From an uncultured Anaerolineae bacterium (GTDB lineage: Bacteria > Chloroflexota > Anaerolineae > J036 > Brachytrichaceae): DNA of 64,000 nt. Positions 46,289 to 54,600 of this stretch are shown here, piece by piece. Numbering within the stretch: the first letter of the stretch is position 1; every line of letters begins with the position of its first letter. The position numbers and the translations under genes were made by a program. Under the pieces are notes generated by a model. That model made no database searches. It was not told where the DNA came from and saw only the letters and a program-made list of their open reading frames with translations. The stretch is from the NCBI GenBank assembly GCA_937927775.1, contig CALBEF010000023.1:17763-81762 (forward strand), read 5' to 3'.

Positions 46289-47209
46289 ATGGCAGACGAA
46301 ATCCTGGTCATCGGAGCGGCGAATCTGGACATCAAAGGGCGTTTGTTTGTCCCGCCAGTGGCCGGCTCGTCCAACTCGTGCGCGATCAAGACGAGCTTTG
46401 GCGGCGTAGCGCGCAACATCGCCGATAACCTGGCTCGCCTGAGCGTGCCGGTGACGCTGCTCACGGCAGTCGGCAACGACTTCGCCGGCCAGAACATCCT
46501 GGACAGCGCCGATGATGTGGGCGTCGATGTTTCGCGCGCGCTGGTCATTGAAGATGAGCCGACCGGCACCTATCTGGCGGCGCTCGACCAGACCGGCGAA
46601 CTGATTCTGGGGCTGGACGACTTGCGCGTGCTGCGCCACATCACGCCGGACTATCTGCGTCTCAACCGCGACGCCTTCCGCGAGTGTTGCATGGTCGCGC
46701 TCGACATGAATCTGACCGATGACGCCACGCTGGCCGCCATTCATCTGGCCCGCGAATACGGCAAACCCATCTGCGTTGACCCCACCTCGACCCCTCGCGC
46801 GCGCAACCTGCGCCCGCACTTGCATCTGTTGGATGTCATCACGCCCAACATCGCAGAGGCGGAAGCGCTATTGGGCTGCGACCCCATCCAGGATTCCGAT
46901 CAGGCGCTGCAAGCTGCTCGCAGGCTGGTGGGATTGGGCGTGAGCCGTGTCGTCATCACGCAGGCCGAGCGCGGCGCGTGCTACGCCACCGTGGACGAGA
47001 GCGGCCAGTTCGCCGCATTGAAGTGCGCGATTGTGGACACCACCGGCGCCGGCGACGCGCTCACTGCGCTGGTCATCTTCGGCATGCGCGAAGGGTTTGG
47101 CATCGCCGAGTCACTGCAATTGGGCCTGCGCGCAGCCGCCTTGACCTTGCAATCATCTGAAACGGTGGCCCCCGAACTGAGTTTGGATCGTCTCTACGGT
47201 ATGGAATGA
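46289..47209 (+). CDS. PfkB-family kinase, pseudouridine-kinase-like
   Basis: This 306-residue ribokinase-fold protein starts with VIGAANLDIKGRLF. It contains KTSFGGVARNIADNLARLSV, VDPTSTPRARNL and the catalytic DTTGAGDALTALV (250-262). NxDIKG plus GGVARNIAxNLARL is the signature of PsuK-like kinases, which phosphorylate pseudouridine. The partner PsuG glycosidase is not in the window, so another nucleoside or sugar is possible. GGGAG lies five bases before ATG. It overlaps the next gene by four bases. Confidence 0.82.
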   Translation: MADEILVIGAANLDIKGRLFVPPVAGSSNSCAIKTSFGGVARNIADNLARLSVPVTLLTAVGNDFAGQNILDSADDVGVDVSRALVIEDEPTGTYLAALDQTGELILGLDDLRVLRHITPDYLRLNRDAFRECCMVALDMNLTDDATLAAIHLAREYGKPICVDPTSTPRARNLRPHLHLLDVITPNIAEAEALLGCDPIQDSDQALQAARRLVGLGVSRVVITQAERGACYATVDESGQFAALKCAIVDTTGAGDALTALVIFGMREGFGIAESLQLGLRAAALTLQSSETVAPELSLDRLYGME

Positions 47210-47883
47210 CGGATCCGCTGGCTATCTTCATCTCGTTCATCTACGTCTTTCTGATCCTGAGCGTTGCTGAGGCGTTGCGGCGCGCGCTGCGCCTGGGCGT
47301 GGAATTCACGCGCAAGGTGGTGCATATCGGCGTGGGCATGTGGGCGTTCGGCACGGCGGCGCTGTTCACCAGCGCATGGGCAGCCATCGTTCCGCCGGCG
47401 GCCTTCGTGCTCATCAACTATGTCTCGTATCGCCGCAATCTGTTTCAGGCCATGGAGTCGGATGACAAGTCAAACGTGGGCACCATCGTCTTCCCGGTCG
47501 CGTTCATCGCCATGACCCTGATCTTCTTTGAGCGGTCCAGGGCGCTGTTCGTCGCGTCGCTCATGCCGCTGACGTGGGGCGATTCGTTTGCGGCCATCGT
47601 CGGGCGACGCTGGGGCCGGCATCGCTACACCCTCGCCGGCGCCACCCGCAGTTGGGAGGGCACGCTGGCCATGCTGGCGCTGTCGTTTGTCAGTGTGGCC
47701 GTCACGCTGCTCGTGTTCGGATGGCCGGCGGATTCTGCATTGTTGCATGCGGCTTTGATGGCCGGTGTTGCCGCGTTTGCCGAAGCCATCAGTCCGGCCG
47801 GCCTGGACAACCTGACCATCCCCGGCGCGGGTGTGCTGCTATGGGCGTTGATCGGCCTGCTGCTACGTCAGGCGGTGAACTAA
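47206..47883 (+). CDS. Phytol/dolichol kinase-like CTP-transferase family protein
   Basis: This 225-residue membrane protein with about six helices carries EFTRKVVHIGVGMWAFGTAA and the active-site stretch MPLTWGDSFAAIVGRRWGRH with RSWEGT. These are typical of phytol kinase, dolichol kinase and related phosphatidate cytidylyltransferases. It would use CTP to phosphorylate an isoprenoid alcohol; the substrate is unknown. It is coupled to the PfkB gene by an ATGA overlap and directly abuts the next gene. Confidence 0.8.
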   Translation: MTDPLAIFISFIYVFLILSVAEALRRALRLGVEFTRKVVHIGVGMWAFGTAALFTSAWAAIVPPAAFVLINYVSYRRNLFQAMESDDKSNVGTIVFPVAFIAMTLIFFERSRALFVASLMPLTWGDSFAAIVGRRWGRHRYTLAGATRSWEGTLAMLALSFVSVAVTLLVFGWPADSALLHAALMAGVAAFAEAISPAGLDNLTIPGAGVLLWALIGLLLRQAVN

Positions 47884-49227
47884 ATGCAATCGCTTGAGGC
47901 AGCTCTTTTAGTGTTGCCGGATCGCGTTGCGTCTGGGCGCCTCCTGATCGAAGGCGATCGCATCGCGGCGATCGACCAGAGAACAGAATCCAGAGCACAG
48001 AACACAGAACACACAATACGCGACGCGCAATCCAAAATCCAAAATCCACAATCCAAAATCGTATTGCCCGGCCTGATTAACGCGCACACGCACCTCGAAC
48101 AGACCTTCATGCGCGGCTACAGCGCCAATCGCTCGCTGCTGGACTGGCTGAAGAACTGCATTTGGAAGTTGCAGGCTGCCATGACGGTCGAGGATGTGCG
48201 TCTGGCCTGCGCGCTCGGCATGGTCGAAGCCTTGCGCGGCGGCGCAACCACAGTAATTCAACACTTCAAGGTGCCAGTGTCGCCGCACTATACAGACGCT
48301 GTGTTGCAGGCCGCCGAGCAGATCGGCATTCGTCTGGTGCTGGCGCGCGCGTGGAACGATCGCGGCGCCAATGCGGAATCGCCTGAAGCCATTGTGGCCG
48401 ATTTCGAGCGACTGTATGCCGAATGGCACGGCGCGGCCAACGGGCGCATCACCATCGCCAATGGCCCCATCACCCCCTGGCGCTGCTCGGGGGAGATGCT
48501 GCGCCGAACGGTTGAGTTGGCCCGCCGGCATGGCGCGCCGACGGTGTGCCACATGAACGAGACGCGCGACGAAGTGGCAATGACTGTTCAGGAGACCGGA
48601 CGCCGGCCGGTCGAATGGTTTGACGATCTGGGCGTGTTGGGGCCGGATTTTCATGTGATTCATGGGGTATGGGTGTCGGACGCCGAGCGTGAATTGCTGG
48701 CCCGGCGCGGCGCAACGGTCGTGCACTGCCCGGCTGCTAACATGATTCTGGCGTCGGGCGTTGCGCCGGTGGCGCAATTGCTGCGCGACGGCGTGACTGT
48801 GGCGCTGGGCACCGACGGCCCGGCCAGCAACGACGGCCAGGACATGATCGAGATGATGCGCCTGGCTGCCTATCTGGCGCGCGTTACCACCCTCGATCCG
48901 CAGGTTCTCCCGCCCCGTCAGGTTGTCGATCTTGCGACCGTGAACGGGGCGAAGGCGCTGGCGGACGCAGGCCTGGGCCGGCTGCAACCCGGCGCCAAAG
49001 CCGATCTGATCGCGTTGGACCTGAACGCGGCGCATATTCAACCTATTGGCGACCCGTTGTCGGCTGTGGTGTATAACGCGCGCGGCAGCGACGTGGACAC
49101 GGTGATCGTCGATGGGCGCGTGTTGATGGCGCGCAAACAGATGCTGGTCCTGAATGAGGCCGCGCTGCTGGACGAATGCCGCGAGCGCGCCGCGCATCTC
49201 GCCCGGCGGGCCGGCGTAACACCTTGA
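47884..49227 (+). CDS. MtaD/TrzN-type amidohydrolase with a repeat-derived insert
   Basis: This 447-residue metal-dependent deaminase family protein has HTH ligands at 68-70 (PGLINAHTHLEQTFMRGY), VCHMNETRDEVAM (His and Glu), VIHGVWVSDAE (His) and ALGTDGPASNDGQDM (Asp). Best matches in style are methylthioadenosine/S-adenosylhomocysteine deaminases and the SsnA/TrzN group. Residues 32-59 (TESRAQNTEHTIRDAQSKIQ...) come from CAGAACA/CCAAAATC repeats. They sit in the loop between the N-terminal beta-sandwich and the VLPG strand. The gene begins one base after the upstream stop. Confidence 0.88.
   Translation: MQSLEAALLVLPDRVASGRLLIEGDRIAAIDQRTESRAQNTEHTIRDAQSKIQNPQSKIVLPGLINAHTHLEQTFMRGYSANRSLLDWLKNCIWKLQAAMTVEDVRLACALGMVEALRGGATTVIQHFKVPVSPHYTDAVLQAAEQIGIRLVLARAWNDRGANAESPEAIVADFERLYAEWHGAANGRITIANGPITPWRCSGEMLRRTVELARRHGAPTVCHMNETRDEVAMTVQETGRRPVEWFDDLGVLGPDFHVIHGVWVSDAERELLARRGATVVHCPAANMILASGVAPVAQLLRDGVTVALGTDGPASNDGQDMIEMMRLAAYLARVTTLDPQVLPPRQVVDLATVNGAKALADAGLGRLQPGAKADLIALDLNAAHIQPIGDPLSAVVYNARGSDVDTVIVDGRVLMARKQMLVLNEAALLDECRERAAHLARRAGVTP
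47979..48060. repeat. CAGAACA and CCAAAATC repeats inside the amidohydrolase gene
   Basis: Units CAGAATC, CAGAGCA, CAGAACA (x2), CACAATACG, then AATCCAAAATCC-type octamers, in frame. Three families are joined in one 82-base insert. Confidence 0.9.
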
Positions 49228-49253
49228 TCTTTTGACATGCGAGGAGAGCAGCC

Positions 49254-50711
49254 ATGCAGTTCGATCTGATCGTGACAGGCGGAACGGTGGTGACAGCGGA
49301 CGCAACCTTCCCCGCCGACATCGGCGTGCGCGACGGCAAAATCGCCGCGCTGATGCCATCTTGGCCGTCAGATGAAGCCGGCCATGCCCAATCGTCAATC
49401 GTCAATCGTCAATCGTCAATCGTGATCGATGCGTCTGGCTGCTATGTGTTGCCGGGCGCAATTGACGGCCACGCGCATTTGCAGATGCCGACCGGCGTGG
49501 GGTACACCGCCGACGACTGGGCCACCGGCACGCGCGCGGCGGCGCTGGGCGGCACGACCTGCGTCATCGATTTTGTGGAGACCGAGCCGGGCGAACGGCT
49601 GACCGACGCGCTGACCAAACGGCTGGACGAGGCGCGCGCAGCGGTGATCGACTTTGGACTGCACATGACCATCCAGCCCGACGAGCACCCGATTGCCGGC
49701 ATCCCGCGTCGCGTGAGCGCCCGGCGCGTTGCCGAGATGCGCGAGGCGTATCAGGCCGGCTGCGCCAGCTTCAAGCTGTACATGGCCTATCCCGGCTTTC
49801 AGGTGAGCGATGGCGACCTGTTGCGCGTCTTGCGCGCGGTGGCCGAACTCAACGCCATGGCCTGCATCCACGCCGAAAACGGCGATGTGGTGGAGGTGTT
49901 GCGCGACGCCGTTGTCGATCACCCGGAGCGCGCCATTCACCATGCGCGCACCCGTCCGCCGGCCAACGAGCATGAGGCCGTGACGCGGGCCGTCCTCTGC
50001 GCCGAGTTGAGCGGCGCGCGGATCATGATCTTCCACATCGGCTGCGAAGCGGCGGCTCGTGTGGTCGCAGACGCGAAGCTGCGCGGCAACGATCGTGTGT
50101 ACGGTGAGACCTGCCCGCACTATCTGACGCTGACCGAGGACGCGCTGGCGCGCGAGGATGGCCGGTTGTGGGTGTGCGCCCCACCCTTGCGCCCGCAGGC
50201 AGACCAGGACGCGATGTGGCGCATGTTGGCCTCGCGCGCGCTGGATGTGGTCGGCACGGATCACTGCCCGTTCACGCGAACGCAAAAGGACGCCGGCGCG
50301 GTGGACTTTCGCCGCGCGCCCGGCGGCGTGCCCGGCATCGAGACGCGACTGGGCTTGTTGCACGAATTCGGCGTGCGCCGGGGCCGCATCACGCTCAACG
50401 ACTGGGTGCGGGTGTGTTGCAGCCGGCCGGCGGAAGTGTATGGTCTTGCCGGCAAAGGGCGCATCGCTGTCAGTTACGACGCCGATCTGGTTGTGTTTGA
50501 CCCGACGCTGCGCAAGACGCTGACCGCCGGCGAGTTGCATTCGGATATTGATTGGTCGGCCTACGAAGGGATGACCTGCGCCGGCTGGGCGCGCGACGTA
50601 ATCGCGCGGGGCGATGTGATTGTGCGTGACCAGCGCTGGATTGGCCGGCCGGGGCGCGGGCAGTTCATCCGACGCGCTTTCTTCGGTGAAACACGCCCGG
50701 TCGATGTGTGA
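49254..50711 (+). CDS. Dihydropyrimidinase/hydantoinase family with a repeat-derived insert
   Basis: This 485-residue zinc amidohydrolase has HAH ligands at 80-82 (AIDGHAHLQMPTG), carboxylated Lys181 in CASFKLYMAYPGF, IHAENGD, ETCPHYLTLT and VVGTDHCPFTRTQK. It should open dihydropyrimidine or hydantoin rings. Residues 44-63 ([20 protein letters not shown]) are five perfect CAATCGT heptamers (49389-49423). They sit in the loop just before VIDASGCYVLPG, the same structural position as the insert in the preceding amidohydrolase. GAGGAG lies about ten bases before ATG. Confidence 0.92.
   Translation: MQFDLIVTGGTVVTADATFPADIGVRDGKIAALMPSWPSDEAGHAQSSIVNRQSSIVIDASGCYVLPGAIDGHAHLQMPTGVGYTADDWATGTRAAALGGTTCVIDFVETEPGERLTDALTKRLDEARAAVIDFGLHMTIQPDEHPIAGIPRRVSARRVAEMREAYQAGCASFKLYMAYPGFQVSDGDLLRVLRAVAELNAMACIHAENGDVVEVLRDAVVDHPERAIHHARTRPPANEHEAVTRAVLCAELSGARIMIFHIGCEAAARVVADAKLRGNDRVYGETCPHYLTLTEDALAREDGRLWVCAPPLRPQADQDAMWRMLASRALDVVGTDHCPFTRTQKDAGAVDFRRAPGGVPGIETRLGLLHEFGVRRGRITLNDWVRVCCSRPAEVYGLAGKGRIAVSYDADLVVFDPTLRKTLTAGELHSDIDWSAYEGMTCAGWARDVIARGDVIVRDQRWIGRPGRGQFIRRAFFGETRPVDV
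49389..49423. repeat. Five perfect CAATCGT heptamers inside the dihydropyrimidinase gene
   Basis: Exactly five tandem copies, 35 bases, in frame in the coding direction. This is the cleanest tract of the family in the window. Confidence 0.97.
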
Positions 50712-50720
50712 CGCCGCGCT

Positions 50721-51470
50721 TCAGATGAACATGTACCCGCTGCCGCGCAGGTTGATGATGCGTTGCGCTGTTTCGGGAAACTGCGCCAGCTTGTTGCGCA
50801 GCCGCATCATGTGCGGGCGCAGCAGTTTGACGCCCTGGCGCACGTCCATGCCTGGTTGATTGAACGCGGCCCCGATCAACTCCTCCAACAGCACGGTGCG
50901 ATTCTGTTTGCTCAGCAGCAGATCAAACAAGCGGCCTTCGACAGGACTCAAACGCAGGTAGCCGTTGCCCGCATAGATGATGCGGATAGCCGGGTCCCAA
51001 TGGAAGCCGGGCATCGTGATCAGCGTCGAGGATGCGTCTCTGGCGGCGTTCATCGCGAGTGGTTCCAGGCGGCGCGCCGGCTTGTGGGATTTCATGGCCG
51101 CCCGCTCGGCGAGGGTGCGGGCGCGAATCTCGCGTTGAAAATCGGGATCGCTGGCGAGCAGGTAGTCGGAGGCGCCGTATTGCAGCGCCTTCACCACTGT
51201 GTGAATATCGGTGCCGTTCCGATCGAACATCAGGATGGCGGGCGCATCCACTCTTTGTTCCTGTAACAGCGCAAGGAGCGGAATGCCTCCTGCCTGCACC
51301 TCGGCTACCAGCAGCGTAGCCCCTCTGGCGTCGCGCGTGGCCCGGAGCGCCGCCATCGTGGCCGCGATGGAGCGAGTAAGTTGGATTTTGCAGCCCGCTT
51401 CAGTCAATCCCCTCTCAATAGCTCGATCGGGCTGGTCGCCGGCCATAAGATAAACAACGTTGCATGACAT
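50721..51470 (-). CDS. Orphan response-regulator-like protein with OmpR-type DNA-binding domain
   Basis: This 249-residue protein has an N-terminal receiver-like fold (1-125) followed by a winged helix (LSPVEGRLFDLLLSKQNRTVL ... LRPHMMRLRNKLAQ ... IINLRGSGYMFI). The site expected to hold the phosphorylated Asp reads LLVAEVQAGG, with Glu, and the acidic pocket near the start (YLMAGDQ) has only one Asp. It is probably a phosphorylation-independent pseudo-receiver. No histidine kinase is nearby. GTGAGG lies eight bases before ATG. The 184 bases upstream, to the VanZ gene, hold only short palindromes. Confidence 0.8.
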   Translation of the reverse strand: MSCNVVYLMAGDQPDRAIERGLTEAGCKIQLTRSIAATMAALRATRDARGATLLVAEVQAGGIPLLALLQEQRVDAPAILMFDRNGTDIHTVVKALQYGASDYLLASDPDFQREIRARTLAERAAMKSHKPARRLEPLAMNAARDASSTLITMPGFHWDPAIRIIYAGNGYLRLSPVEGRLFDLLLSKQNRTVLLEELIGAAFNQPGMDVRQGVKLLRPHMMRLRNKLAQFPETAQRIINLRGSGYMFI

Positions 51471-51654
51471 CTGAGCGCCTCACGTAATTGTCATAAAGTG
51501 CGCGGGAGCCAGACAGTGCTATTCGACGGATGGCTCGTAAGCACTGCGATATAGCCATATTACCGGTATCGCAGACTGTAGTTGAGTATACCGTCATCTT
51601 GTCCATTGCGCTGCGCTCTCGCGCGACAGGCTCTATTCAATAGCGCGTTCGCGC

Positions 51655-52089
51655 TCAATATTGCTCTTGCTGTTGGGGTGAACATCTCCTGCCTGCAAGT
51701 CGCGCCCTGAAATAACATGTCAGCCCAAGCAAGCCCCCTGCTGCATCAAACAGTATGACATCTGTGAGCGCGCCGTTTCGCCCCGGAACAAAAGACTGAT
51801 GAAACTCATCGCTGCATGCATAGCCAACCAGAATCACGCAACAGACAATCACCCTGCTCCGTGTCAGCGATCCCTGATCGGGCGTCGCGGAACGTAAAAG
51901 GAGCGCCATCAGTACCCCATAAGCAGTGATGTGTCCGGCCTTCTTGAGAACAACGTCGAGCACGGGGTCATCTGCTGAGGGCAGGGAGGGTTGAGCTGAC
52001 ATCAGGAAAATGACGCTCATCCACACCAAAGGGGGAAGCAGTCGTCTCACCATTTGTCTTTTGGGCCAGCCGGGCTGGGAATGCGACAT
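51655..52089 (-). CDS. VanZ-like membrane protein
   Basis: This 144-residue protein has about four helices and the VanZ-family signature GYACSDEFHQSFVPGRNGAL followed by TDVILFDAAGG. The N-terminal LVWMSVIFLMSAQP is also typical. The family's function is unclear; the namesake raises teicoplanin resistance. TAGAAT on the minus strand (52096-52101) ends six bases before the ATG without an SD, so it is another leaderless gene. Confidence 0.88.
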   Translation of the reverse strand: MSHSQPGWPKRQMVRRLLPPLVWMSVIFLMSAQPSLPSADDPVLDVVLKKAGHITAYGVLMALLLRSATPDQGSLTRSRVIVCCVILVGYACSDEFHQSFVPGRNGALTDVILFDAAGGLLGLTCYFRARLAGRRCSPQQQEQY

Positions 52090-52131
52090 TGAAGTATTCT
52101 AGCGACCTTCGGAAAGCGGCACTTTTCTGGA

Positions 52132-52137
52132 TAGAAT
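52132..52137 (+). promoter_or_regulatory. -10 box TAGAAT of trxB
   Basis: TAGAAT 56 bases upstream of trxB; leader contains GAGGTAATGAT just before ATG. It is divergent from the VanZ promoter, about 30 bases away. Confidence 0.5.
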
Positions 52138-52193
52138 GCATCTAAAGCAAGGCAAATCGAGGACAAACGCTTTGTGGTTCACGAGGTAATGAT

Positions 52194-53108
52194 ATGACGG
52201 AGAAACTTGCGATTATTGGCGCCGGCCCGGCTGGACTGACGGCTGCGCTGTATGCCGGGCGCGCCTTTCTGGAGCCGCTGGTTTTTGTCGGTCCGGCCTT
52301 TGGCGGACAGATCGCCACAACCACCGAAGTGGAAAACTTCCCCGGCTTCCCGGCCGGATTGCAGGGGCCGGAACTGACGCAGGCCATGCGCGAGCAGGCC
52401 GAGCGCTTTGGCGCGCGCATCGTCGAAGAGACGATTGAATCTGTGGATTTGAGCCAGCCGCCCTTCAAGCTTGCGTCGTCCAGCAATCGCTATGAAGTTG
52501 AAGCAGTCATCATTGCCACCGGCGCGACGCCGCGCAAGCTGGGCGTGCCGGGCGAGGATGAGTTTATCGGACGCGGCGTCTCGTACTGCGCGACGTGCGA
52601 CGGCTTTTTCTTCCGCAACAAGGAGATCATGGTCGTCGGCGGCGGCGACAGCGCCTTCCAGGAAGGTCTGTTCCTGACCAAATTCGGCTCACGGGTGCGC
52701 ATCGTGCATCGGCGCGACGAGTTTCGCGCCGGCGCGACGCTTCAAGCCCGCGCCGCTCAGAACCCTAAAATTGAGTTTGTCAGGAGCGCGGTCATCGAGC
52801 GCATCGAAGGCAACGGCAAGGTGAAGGAGGTTGTGTTGAGGAACGTCAAGACCGGCGCGGTCGAGACAACGCCGGTGGATGGCGTCTTCGTCTTCATCGG
52901 CCACAAGCCGAATACGGAGTTGTTCCGGGGCCAGCTCGAGATGGATCACGAAGGCTATCTCACGGTTGACTCGCGCCTGCACACCAGCGTGCCCGGCGTG
53001 TTCGCCGCCGGCGAAGCGCACGACAACTGGTTCAAGCAGGCCATCACGTCGGCCGGGTTTGGCTGCATGGCCGCCATGGAAGCGGAGAAGTACCTGGCCA
53101 ACAAATAG
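52194..53108 (+). CDS. trxB: Thioredoxin reductase
   Basis: This 304-residue NADPH/FAD enzyme reduces thioredoxin. It has the FAD motif IIGAGPAGLTAALYAGRA (7-24), the redox pair Cys132/Cys135 in SYCATCDGFFF, the NADPH motif VVGGGDSAFQEGL and a C-terminal FAAGEAHDNWFKQAITSAG (FAD tail). The size is typical of low-Mr bacterial TrxB. SD GAGGT precedes ATG. Confidence 0.95.
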   Translation: MTEKLAIIGAGPAGLTAALYAGRAFLEPLVFVGPAFGGQIATTTEVENFPGFPAGLQGPELTQAMREQAERFGARIVEETIESVDLSQPPFKLASSSNRYEVEAVIIATGATPRKLGVPGEDEFIGRGVSYCATCDGFFFRNKEIMVVGGGDSAFQEGLFLTKFGSRVRIVHRRDEFRAGATLQARAAQNPKIEFVRSAVIERIEGNGKVKEVVLRNVKTGAVETTPVDGVFVFIGHKPNTELFRGQLEMDHEGYLTVDSRLHTSVPGVFAAGEAHDNWFKQAITSAGFGCMAAMEAEKYLANK

Positions 53109-53142
53109 ACGGCCTGACTGTCATTCATCGCAACCCACATCA

Positions 53143-53985
53143 ATGACCGATCCTCTCCATCCAGACTCACTCGGTGATTTGCTCGACACAGCCATTATGC
53201 TGGCGCGCGGCGCCGGCGTGATTCTGCTCGATGGGCTGACAGAGATTCGCGCCGGCAATCACGGGGCGGTGCGCTTCAAGAGCGGCCCTGGCGATGTGGT
53301 CACCGAATACGACCAGCGCAGCGAGGACTTCATCGTCTCCGAGCTGCGCCGGCGCTACCCCGGCCACGCGATCGTCGGCGAGGAGGGTGGCGCGTATGCC
53401 GCTCAGTCGCAGGCCAACCTGCCGGCGCGCTATGAGTGGCAGATCGACCCGCTGGACGGCACGACCAATTTCTCGCATGGCTTTGGCATTTTCAGCGTGT
53501 CGATTGGCCTGCTGATGGACGGGCTGCCGGCGGTTGGCGTGGTCTACAGCCCGGCTACGAACGATCTGTATGCAGCCGCGCGCGGCCTCGGCGCAACATG
53601 GAATGGCCGGCCCATCCATGTCTCTCGCGTTGATTCGCTGCAACAGGCGCTGCTCATCACCGGCTTCCCCTACGATTACGCCCACAGCCCGCAAAACAAT
53701 CTGCGCGCCTTCGACGCCTTCAATCGCCGGTCGCAGGCAGTGCGGCGGATTGGCTCGGCAGCGCTTGACCTGTGCCTGGTGGCCTCCGGCCAGATGGACG
53801 GCTATTGGGAAACGAAGATCAAGCCGCACGACATCGCCGCCGGCATCGCCATTGTGCGCGAGGCCGGCGGCGTCGTCACCGATAGCGCCGGCGGCGATGG
53901 CATGTTGGCCCTCGGAGAGATCGTGGCCAGCAATGGGCTGATTCAGCCGGCTATGCTCGATGTGCTCAACACGCTGCAAGTCTGA
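53143..53985 (+). CDS. Inositol monophosphatase family protein
   Basis: This 280-residue Mg-dependent phosphatase has VGEEGG (79-83), the metal/lithium motif IDPLDGTTNFSHGF (101-114) and WETKIKPHDIAAGIAIVREAG. Substrates in bacteria include inositol-1-phosphate and fructose-1,6-bisphosphate. It starts 34 bases after trxB, with no SD visible; the longer frame to 52879 lies inside trxB and is rejected. Confidence 0.92.
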   Translation: MTDPLHPDSLGDLLDTAIMLARGAGVILLDGLTEIRAGNHGAVRFKSGPGDVVTEYDQRSEDFIVSELRRRYPGHAIVGEEGGAYAAQSQANLPARYEWQIDPLDGTTNFSHGFGIFSVSIGLLMDGLPAVGVVYSPATNDLYAAARGLGATWNGRPIHVSRVDSLQQALLITGFPYDYAHSPQNNLRAFDAFNRRSQAVRRIGSAALDLCLVASGQMDGYWETKIKPHDIAAGIAIVREAGGVVTDSAGGDGMLALGEIVASNGLIQPAMLDVLNTLQV

Positions 53986-54030
53986 GAACAGACTCATGTT
54001 GTCGTGAGATAGTTCGGCTTCGATGACATC

Positions 54031-54600
54031 ATGAGCACTGAATCAAATGCTGTTCTCAATACAACGCCACTGACTTCTGATGCGAGGCCGGAGGACAATT
54101 GCCCCTATGTGGCGACCGGCCCGACCACGCTGCGGTGCTCCAAATGCAACCGCCCGCTGATGCCAAAGGACGCCCGGCGCACGCCTACCGGCTACGTGTG
54201 CCCCTATTACATCAAGGCCCGCGTGGCGACGTTTTATAACGCGCAACCGATTCACTATGTGATCGGCGGGGCAATCGCGCTGGCGCTGGGGATTGTGGGC
54301 GGGTTTGCGCTGCAACTGGTGGGCAGCATCGGCTTCTTCGCCATCATCCTGTCGGTGTTCATTGGCCCGATTGTGGGCGGCGTGGTGGCCGAGGCGATCC
54401 GGCGCGCGCTGGGCAAAACACGCGGGCAATATATGTGGCTGGTGGCGGCGATCTGCATGGGCATTGGCGCGGCTTACTTCACCATCCTGCCGCCGATTGT
54501 GTTTCTGCTGGCCGGCTCGCCGCGCTTCCTTTTCGCGCTCATCCCCGTGCTGGGTCTGGCGCTGGCGATCGGCGCGCTCGTCGCCCGGATGCGGGTTTAA
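54031..54600 (+). CDS. Small membrane protein with N-terminal zinc-ribbon-like segment
   Basis: This 189-residue protein has an N-terminal cytoplasmic segment with cysteines in [15 protein letters not shown] and YVCPYY, likely a zinc ribbon. Four hydrophobic helices follow ([39 protein letters not shown] and later). I recognise no named family. It converges on hypE with a four-base overlap of stops. Confidence 0.65.
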   Translation: MSTESNAVLNTTPLTSDARPEDNCPYVATGPTTLRCSKCNRPLMPKDARRTPTGYVCPYYIKARVATFYNAQPIHYVIGGAIALALGIVGGFALQLVGSIGFFAIILSVFIGPIVGGVVAEAIRRALGKTRGQYMWLVAAICMGIGAAYFTILPPIVFLLAGSPRFLFALIPVLGLALAIGALVARMRV

